Below are positions 13,701-23,000 of a DNA stretch of 64,000 nt, in pieces. Below the pieces are notes generated by a model. The model was given only the letters and a program-made list of their open reading frames with translations, was not told the origin of the DNA and did no database searches. The position numbers and the translations under genes are program-made. The DNA is from Bagarius yarrelli (lineage: Eukaryota; Chordata; Actinopteri; Siluriformes; Sisoridae). Each line of letters opens with the position of its first letter. Position 1 is the first letter of the stretch. The stretch covers positions 9,179,510 through 9,243,509 of the forward strand of contig VCAZ01000003.1 of assembly GCA_005784505.1 (NCBI GenBank), in the 5' to 3' direction.

Positions 13701-16700
13701 TTTTTATTCTGGTTTCCTCTCTAAGTCCAGATTGTAGAGTTGTAGGATGAGTACAAATAATGTGTGTCCATAGTGTGTGAATGGGTGTGTGTTGTTATGC
13801 TTTCCAGAGTGTAACTTGCCATGTGTTCTCAGTCACCTGAGCTAGTCGTTAAGGTCTTTTTGAACATGTGTAGGATAAGCAGTACAGAAAATGAGGTGTT
13901 TTTACATCATAAGTAGCATTTTACTGATATTTACTGAGATTTAGGTTGAAATTATTTATTGGTTAACTAATGCAACACTTACATATCCTGATGTAAATAA
14001 TAGCTTGCTAATGATAGATCTACCCTTATTGTGTGTTTCAGGTGTGGTGTGTGCAGGAAGAGGAGCAGCAGTATCTAAACTGGACGGTGGACAGCGGCAC
14101 ACACACACTGGAGATCAGGCCACTGCAGCCTGGCAGAGTGTACTGGCTCCGGGTGGCAGCAGTAAACGGTGCCGGGGTCGGAGCTCAGACTAATCGATAC
14201 AAACTGCTTATAGGTACTTTATATATCCTACATCCTGAGTTTACATTAAAGTGGTTATATTTCATGCCAACTGGTTTTTACTTTGCTGGCTCAAAAATCT
14301 AAATGGGTTGGAGGTTGATTAAAAAACATTACTGTTAGGCACATTAAAATAGAAATGCTTGTATTCATTCATATAAGTTTTTTAATCAATTATGCTGCAT
14401 TTTAGTCTAGACTTTATTTGACATGAGATTGTTTGATTAAGTGCAATAATTCTTTATGTTGTGTTTCTCCAAATTGTCTTTAACACTTTTATTGTTAGCC
14501 TAAACAATAAGTTATATATTCTTTGTCTCGCTTCTTTTTTGGTCACTTTGTCTTATTCTGTCCCGTCTTACTCCTCTTCTCCCAGAGTCAAAGCAGGAAT
14601 CAGCTCCACATCACAAAAGTTCACTAAGCATGTCTGATGTGTTGGCGTTGATGAGGGAGCCAGTGTTTATCGGAAGTGCCGGCGCCCTCTTGTGGTGTAT
14701 AACGATGGTTACAGCTGCTTGTCTGTATCGGAAACATGTCAGACCCGCCAGTCTGAGAAAAGGACATCACAAACCAGGTTAACATCAAATTTTAGACATA
14801 TACCAGGACAGTGTGTTTATTTACCCAAATTCCAATAGTAAATGAATGTTTTCTTTTCTAGGCGTATACAGACTCGATAGTGAGGATCTCGTTATCAAGC
14901 ACAGGTATGTGTTTTAATTTTTATGTATTAGGTATTTTAGCAGGTTTGTTCAGCAGATTTATGTTCCTAATTAGGATGGCAGCTCCTGATTCTCCTTGGA
15001 TGTCCGGAGTTTGGAAACCTGACTTGACTGGTGAACAGTGCCAAAGCCTGTGGACACAAAACCACAAGAAACCAGATTCCAGGAGGACCAGTGAGTCAGA
15101 ACCTATTAAACTAGTGCAGTGGTTTCTATTTTTTTCGCGACGCCCCCTTGCCCCAAATTGCTAAAGCAGCTTAACAGAACAGAATATTGAGTGAAATCAT
15201 AGAGTGCAGTGATGGCGGCTAGAGGGAGAACAAAACCTGCATTCTAAACACTGCCAGGCATGGCATACATTTCCGGCTCATATTTTAGCCCAGCTCCACC
15301 AAGCTACCACTGCTGGGCCCCTAAGACCCTTAACCCCCAGTTGTAAATGTAAATCGCTCTGGAAAAGGGCGTCTGCCAAATGCTGTAAATGTAATGTAAT
15401 GTAAGCCAATTATCTATTTTTAAAATGTAGTGCATCTCTTTACAAATTGAATGACTTTATGCGCTAGCCTTTATGCACGCTTTATCCTAACTCCCCCAGT
15501 TTGAGAACCGTTCAACTAAAGCTGGACACTACACTTAGAGGTCAGATCCTATGGAAAAACAAAAGTCCAATTTATATGTATCGCATCACTCTGATTCTGT
15601 CATCAGGTTCAGAGGCGCTTCACAAGTTACTTTAGCAGCTCACATAACATAATGAACCCAAGCCAAGTCATAATACATTGCATGTTATTTCATAAATCTG
15701 ACAGGACTAAATGTTTTTTCTGAAATTGGATTTCACTAGGGTTTGTTTAGGGAATATGCATAGACTATATGGCCAAATAATTGTGGACATGTTAATCTTA
15801 TAATGGATGAAAGAAAATATCCCCAGTGCCCTTCTAACTTCTAGAGATTTGTGTGTATATGATCCCTCTGGTTTCCTATTAATTATGACTTGCATTGGTT
15901 TGATATAATTATCCTCATTCTTCCTGTCTTCCCAGCTTTACCCATAACAGCAAAAGCAGACACATCTGTGCCAATAGTACCGGATAACTGTGGCGTCTAC
16001 GGCACCTTCTACGTGGAACTGACCGGTAACGATCTGACCGGTAACGGTATGAAAACGTTTAACAGTCCGGGACAAAAGTCCAAAACGCCTCACTGCAACA
16101 CACAGCAGCACAGTGCAGAGACGATACGCATCGGTCATCCTGCTGTTAAGTCACCCGTCATCAATGAGCGGCAAGTGCTGCCATGGAAACGAGCTCTTCC
16201 AGCCCAGCCTAACATGGGTGTTCGAAAGGAATCCTGGGAAAAGAACTTCAAACGAGGTGAGATAAATACATGGTGATGTGTCAATAATAGATAATGTAAG
16301 ATAATGTGTCTATACAGTATACAGTTAGGATAATGATATTTACCCTTTTTACCATCTAACGCATCTGGAAAAACCCTGTTGAGTTTTAACCATTTTATTA
16401 CTGAATATTTCTACCTTAACGTTTCCATGCATCAGCTGTAACTTCCTGTAACTAGTGCACTTTTCTGTCTAGAATAGTTTTTCTAATTAAGACATCAAAG
16501 TCTGAATAATAATAGCATACAGAACAGTGTAATATCATTTCGTGTTTAAAATTTGTGGTCGCGGCAAATCATATTATGAATAGGAATAAACAGAATATGC
16601 AAACAAGAAAGTTTAAAAATGCAGCAGATCCCTGTGGCCCCGAATTAGGGAATAAGTGGGTATAGAAGATAAAATGAATAAAAGCAACATACTGTGAGAT

Positions 16701-16972
16701 ATATTTGGCCAGAAAAAAAAAATATGGGTTGCAACACTAACAAAGGCTTACGTGAAATTTTATTATACAACCTTAGCAGGGTTTCATCACATAATGCATC
16801 TTTGCTCAGTATTATTTTGTTTAAATGATGTAGACGAAGACAAGAGTTACTAGGGTTATAATAAATTTTGTATTCATCCCTGTAAATTGATTTAATCTCT
16901 CTCTTACTCTCGCTCCCTCTCTCTCTCTCTTGCTCACTCTCTCTCTTCCTTTCTCTCTCTCTCTCGCTATTT

Positions 16973-17048
<76 letters not shown>

Positions 17049-20000
17049 TCCTGTCTCTCCCTGTCTGTCTCTCTCGCTCCCTCTTTTTCTCTCTTTTACT
17101 CTCTCTTTTTTTAATTTCTCTCTTGCTCTATTCCTTACTCTTTCTCTCTTCAGAGCTCCATGCAGTGAAAAGCGCTCCATTGGTTCCTATGCATCAGCAA
17201 GCACTGATGTTGTGCAACACATCCAACATTCATCCACACAGACTCAGCCAGACTTCAGGTTCCAGTGTTTTATGCTTTTACATTTAAATACATAAGTAAA
17301 ATGTATATGCCCAACCTCCATACGCCTGAGCATGGTGTTCATGACATTTTAAGATTCCTGTTAAACGACATGCAGTAAAATCCTTCTCATTCTTCTCTGC
17401 ACTGTAGGGGCAGTGTCTGAAAGCAGGAAACAATACCCTTCTCCCAGGCTACTGCAGTATTCTGCTTCACTGCATTTGGTGGATATGTTGCCCACACCTC
17501 CCCCTCTGCCAGTGGACGATAACCACAGTGTCAGCTCTGAGGAAGGGTGAGAAAGGATCTTTCACCTTTTAGCATAAGAATACTAGTAAATTGTCATAAT
17601 TCTAATAACTGTGAAGAGGGGCACTTTAAACAGACAGAAAAGATCATAGTGTAGTGTAGCGGTATAAAAAGTTTAAGTCATATTTTTCTTTTTTTTCTGC
17701 TACGCTATACACACACACACCCCTTTGTTCGAGACTAGCGCACATCATATCCTGCTTCTGGCCTTATCTGTGTCTGATTACAGCAGGTGCCAAGGTTGCA
17801 GGAGGGCTCTTTCTAAGGAAAACAACACAAATGACATAAAGACAAATGTACATCCTGGTTTACTAAGGGCCTTGAAATAGAATAAACGAGAGGCATGCTC
17901 AGCATACGGGCCAATCTGATATCAGGAATGGTAATAGGGGTTATAAATGAGCCACTACTTGAGAACATTGTGTGTGAAGATGTGGAAGGTTTATAAAAGA
18001 AGGGTGAGATGGTGAAGTGCTTTAAGGATTTTTTTAAAACAAAAAAAGTTCCTTTCTGTACCAGTAAAATATTAGCCTATAGCAAGGGTCTTTAAAACGT
18101 TTTCTGTACGTCACACCATTTGTCCTTTTTTACTGGGCCATGTGTCGGTCAGTATTTCTAAAATTCCATGGATTGGAGTGACTACCATGGATTGGAGATT
18201 TTATGCATTTTGTATTAACTTTTCTCTTTCTGAACCGTTTGGTTATTTTGTTGTCTTTTTAAATGGCTGGCGTTTGATAGCACCTGCTCATCACCAGTGA
18301 TGTGAATAACAGTGTTATTATACCAAACACTGAAATAGTCCTTGATTACACTGCTGCTGTACTTGAGCTCATTCGTAAAGGTACACAAAAGCTACATGAG
18401 CTATGTGTTACTATCAAAAACGCACCAAAATCCAATCACACCATATTTCCCCACCTGTCCACAAAAATTTAGCAACCTTGACGGCAACTTTCAGAACGCT
18501 TGACTCCTATAGTCAACTTCAGCGTGAAATTGCAACACCGGTAACTACGTGAACTCGCTGATGACCAGGGTTGCCAGATTTAAAACTGTCCATTCTATAA
18601 ACTTGAAAAATGGCAATTCTATTCTATTTCTGGTGTCATCTTTCACACTTGGGTTTTGTTAAATAATTAGCCTATACGTTTTCATGTTTCAAAAGCACCA
18701 AACAAATCCCAAATGGATTGGATAATTCCTAATCCTAATTCCTAAACCCTGTCTGATCACGTATGCTGTCTGTGTGAACAGAGTGCACAGAGGTATGCAA
18801 ATAAATATGTTGACAGACAGGTAGGAAAGCCTAGCATAATATTTGGCCCAGGACAGGGTTTTTTGGTCCTTCTCCTTCCACAGTATGTATAAAAACATAT
18901 AGACCATTTAAGTTAATGAGTGATATCGAGATGTGAGGAGACTTTTAACAAGAAGAACAAAAAACGTTTTTGAACTAAATCACCCTATCCTGCCTTTCGG
19001 GAAGTATGTACTTCCTGTCTGTTAAAAAATAACATACTACAGGATTCAGAGCGATGGCAAGTTCAACAAGTTCAAAAAAAGCTTTTACAAACTGGAAGTA
19101 TAAACACTACTTTTTCCTCATTGATGTGAAAGGCATCACTTTTTATGTAACGTGCGACTTATGACCTGGCGGAGTCTCTATACGTTATTGGCAAATAAAT
19201 CTAATCTAATGAAGCTCCTCACATCACCACATGGCACCACAACATTAAAATCGTCTAGATTAGTGTACAATATTCTATTATAATCATTTATTTTATTTAG
19301 TATCCATTTCATTTATTAAACCTATTTAATATTGAGGGCATCCAATAATTTTACAATTTTAGCAATAGATACTTTCCCTGGTAATTAGTTATTTTTATAA
19401 TGATGTAACTCAGTTACTAACTCTGTAACTATTTGTTACATTTTTAAGGTAACATGCCCAACACTGCTCATCACCATGGGACATTATGTTAAATGTAGCG
19501 TTCTGTTCGTGGAGAATCTACAAATAATTAGGCTACCTTTATAAATAAGAACGTTTTATTCAACAATTGTAAATATATATTAAAATTGCATTAAATTAAT
19601 ATGTCTCTGGCATATATAAACATAGAAATACACAATGCCAGGATCTGTAGACTAAACAAAATTGAAGCTGTAGCAGGCTTTACCTGCCTTCCATTCATCT
19701 TTTCTTTTTCGCTGAATCTTAGATGTTACTGTCACATCCCTTTTTTATTTGTAAAGCATTGAACATTCATAAACTCCTCCTTGTACAAAAAAGTGTCCCA
19801 CTATGTATACAATTTAGGAGATCAAATTAAAGGGTTGAACATACAGAAAGATTCTTTTTAGACAATATATTGGGTTTTATTGTATGCTATAAAATCAGTC
19901 TAATGTGATCAGTTGGTACTTTACAGTAGTGTTTGTTCTAATACACACATTTGTTATTTTTTACTTGTTATTAAAGCTTGATAGCAGAGGAAGTTTTTTT

Positions 20001-23000
20001 CTTAGAATATTTTTAAGTAAGTACACTTCCTTTTAAAGTAAACATAGTTTACTAAAGCCCCGGTAGTCACAGGAGAGGATCTGTGACCAGGCCCTTTCAT
20101 TAGGCACAAATTAAAGAGGAAGTCTTTCTCCTGGCCAGGAAACATTTTCAGCCTACAGCTCACTTTAATGGACTTGCTGCTCCACTCTACTCATTAGAGA
20201 GTCTGGACGTGTGTCAAATTAAAATGCAGCCAGAATTCACTGAGACAAAGGGCACATAGGCCTTAAGGCCAGAAACTAGATTAGAGACTAGAGACAGAGG
20301 AAGTGGCTTACAGAACACCTTTCTACACAGTATGGGTGGATAACCGGCCTCTGGAAAAGTACTGTTATGTTTCAAATCAGAATGCTGTTAGAGAAAACAC
20401 AGTACCACAGACTATATCATTTTAAATACCCATTTTTTTCTACAGAAATGCATAAATAGGCATACAGACAGCTAAATAATTCATTTAAATAAGTTCTAAA
20501 TGAATAGATTTTGTGTAATGTTAATTTAAAATCAATGACATTCTATGTAGGATAAAGGATGAAGTGGTAGATCAGTGGTTGAGGTGCTGGACTGCTAATT
20601 GGAAGATACCCAAGCTACCACCGCTGGGCCCCTGAGCAAGGCCCTTAACTTCCAAATGCTGAGTTGTATAAAAACAGATAAATGTGAGTCACTCTGGATA
20701 TAGGCGTCTGCCAAATGTCATAAATGTAAAATGTAAATACTATAAAAGTTCCAAATTATTTTGGCACAATAGATCACAGCTTGTGGACCTTTCCCAAGTC
20801 CACTATGTTCTGTCTCGCTCACTTCCCTTACTGTTCTGTTCTCTCTTAAAAACATTTTAAAAGAATATACTTTTGTATTAGATTAGTGGCATCTCCACTC
20901 ATCCTTGTTATGCTTGGTGGAATGATGGTGTGTTAATAGCTTTGATACGTCACAGTTCCGTTGTTGTGGATTTAATTCTAAATTCTTTTGTATGCTAAAT
21001 TTCTTTCACTTGCAGAAATTCTTACCATGCCCAAATAGAGTTTTTTTGTTGGGTTGGGTTTTGCCAACAATATTGAATTGATGTCATTTGTACAGTAGTT
21101 AAACCATTTTTTTGTGCTATATAATAATAGTTCATTTGTCAAATGATTCCTGAAATAATAAAACAGACCCAGTGACGGGCAGTGCTTTTGGGACCTGGGC
21201 CTTTAGTGGGGATTTACCAGACTAAAACACCACTTAATACAACCACAATCACCTTGCAATTATAGAAACCATCAATACTATACAAAAACGCAATATAACA
21301 CGGCGTGGCATTACAGAGACAGGGGCATTTTCGCGTATTGAGGGTAAAAACCATTTTTACTTAAGCAAGAAACCCATTAAGACTCCAGACCTCTACACTA
21401 CAACCACACCTGTATCACGTGCATTATCTGGAGCAGTTCAGAATTAATATTTATTTAATGACATGAGAAAAACATTAAAGATATAAATAAAATATATAAT
21501 ACATTTAAAGGCTGTAAGCCAGGATTACCGTTCTTCAGAACTGGTCTGAAAACTCTTTCCTGGGCTGAGACAAGCTCGTTATCCTCATGGTTAGCCGACC
21601 TCTCCTCACAATGTCTTTTAGGGTGTTTGGGGTCTGCCTTAAAAAAGTTTTTTTGAAGTTTGTCCAAGACCAAGTTAATTTCTGCTTCTAATTCTTTAAG
21701 TTCTAATTCAACTGCACAGAGCGTGTTTTTCTAACCGTACTTTTTTGTGCAATATCTTTTTATTATAAATATGCAATAATCTTTTCCTCTCTTTTTTTAT
21801 TCTTACTTTTTTATTTCTATTTTACATAAAAATGTGCAACTGGAATCTTCTGTCACCATAAAAAAATCCTTATAAGTGCAAAGAAAAAAAAAGCTCTTTC
21901 TGAGTTGAAGTTATTGTACGCCAGCTAGCGGGACTCAGGAGGTGGACTTGAAATCCGGTTGGTTAAAGATTGGTTAAAGAAACAGTCTTTAATAATTAAC
22001 GGCTCAGCAATCTGCCACTGCTAATATAGTTTAAGTTACATGGGCAGCACTACTGATTCTGAAAGCTTTGGGCAGATTACAATAACACATAGAAAAACAC
22101 ATAGAAATCTTATTGAACTATCTACATACACATACTGGAAGCGGGTTGCAGAAACGCTACAAAATGAAGAGAATAAACTGTTAATAAATTGATACAAAAA
22201 GTAGATCAGCTTCTGATAGTGTTATGCCAGCAGAGAAGGTCTTGCTGTCCTGACTGCATGCCACTGAATAGAACTTCTCATATGTTTTCTGTCGTAAGAC
22301 ACTTACTCCTTATCCTAAATAAAATTGTCTTTTTGTACTGCTGCACAAATTACAAATAATTACTTTTAGCAAAAAACACATCATTAAAACCCATTTACAC
22401 GTCAGATTTACCTGATATAAATTAACTCGAGATCTTACTAAACTAAAGTTTATAAGACAGTCAATGTTTTATTTACAAAGGGAATTCGATTCTATTAAAA
22501 CTTTATTTTAATTTCTTTCTCCAGGTCCAGTCGGTCCACTAAGCTGACGGTGGATGCTGGATCTCTGCAGTCTATGTGTGCAGCCTCCACTGGCTGTCCG
22601 TCTCAACACAGTCCTACCTACAGCTGTCTCTCTACAACCTCTTTCTGTCTGTCTGCTGGTGACCAGGACAACACACTGAGCTCCAAAACCCATGAGCAGT
22701 ACCTTGAGCTCAGTCCTAAATCACACAGACACAGGTGGGAGAAGTGTACACTTTCTTTTTTTAACATAATTTTTTGATGAATATCCTTTTCAAATTCAGG
22801 TTTCATTACATTGTGTTATTACATTGTCCTACAAAATACACACCGCCATTCAGCTGCTTATCAACACTGTGAACTTTATATCATGCATTTTACACACTGT
22901 ATTTGAAAGTAGAAATATGGCACCCTTATGACTCTGTCTTCATCATCAGCAACCTGAGTGAAAAGTCTTCCTCGTTAACTCGGCCGATCTCCCCCACACC

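Larger units (their letters stand above)
15091..15935 (+). other. robo4: robo4 intron 13
   Basis: Contains a sense SINE tail (about 15295-15408) and one terminal fragment of the Tc1-like element family at about 15763-15795. The remainder is unassigned. Confidence 0.6.
17547..22524 (+). other. robo4: robo4 intron 16 (5 kb)
   Basis: The largest robo4 intron. Recognised contents are a hAT-like end fragment (about 19375-19467), a full-length sense SINE (20561-20745) and dispersed repeat copy 2 (22122-22265). A non-repetitive, less AT-rich stretch at about 20060-20290 may be a conserved non-coding element. The rest looks like decayed transposon sequence without coding support. Confidence 0.6.

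Noticed and set aside
16821..17295. Open frames of LSLSLS and RERERE on either strand
   Set aside because: Products of the (CT)n tract before robo4 exon 15.
21455..21673. 72-codon minus-strand frame in robo4 intron 16
   Set aside because: No recognisable domain, and it sits among decayed repeats; insufficient support for a gene.
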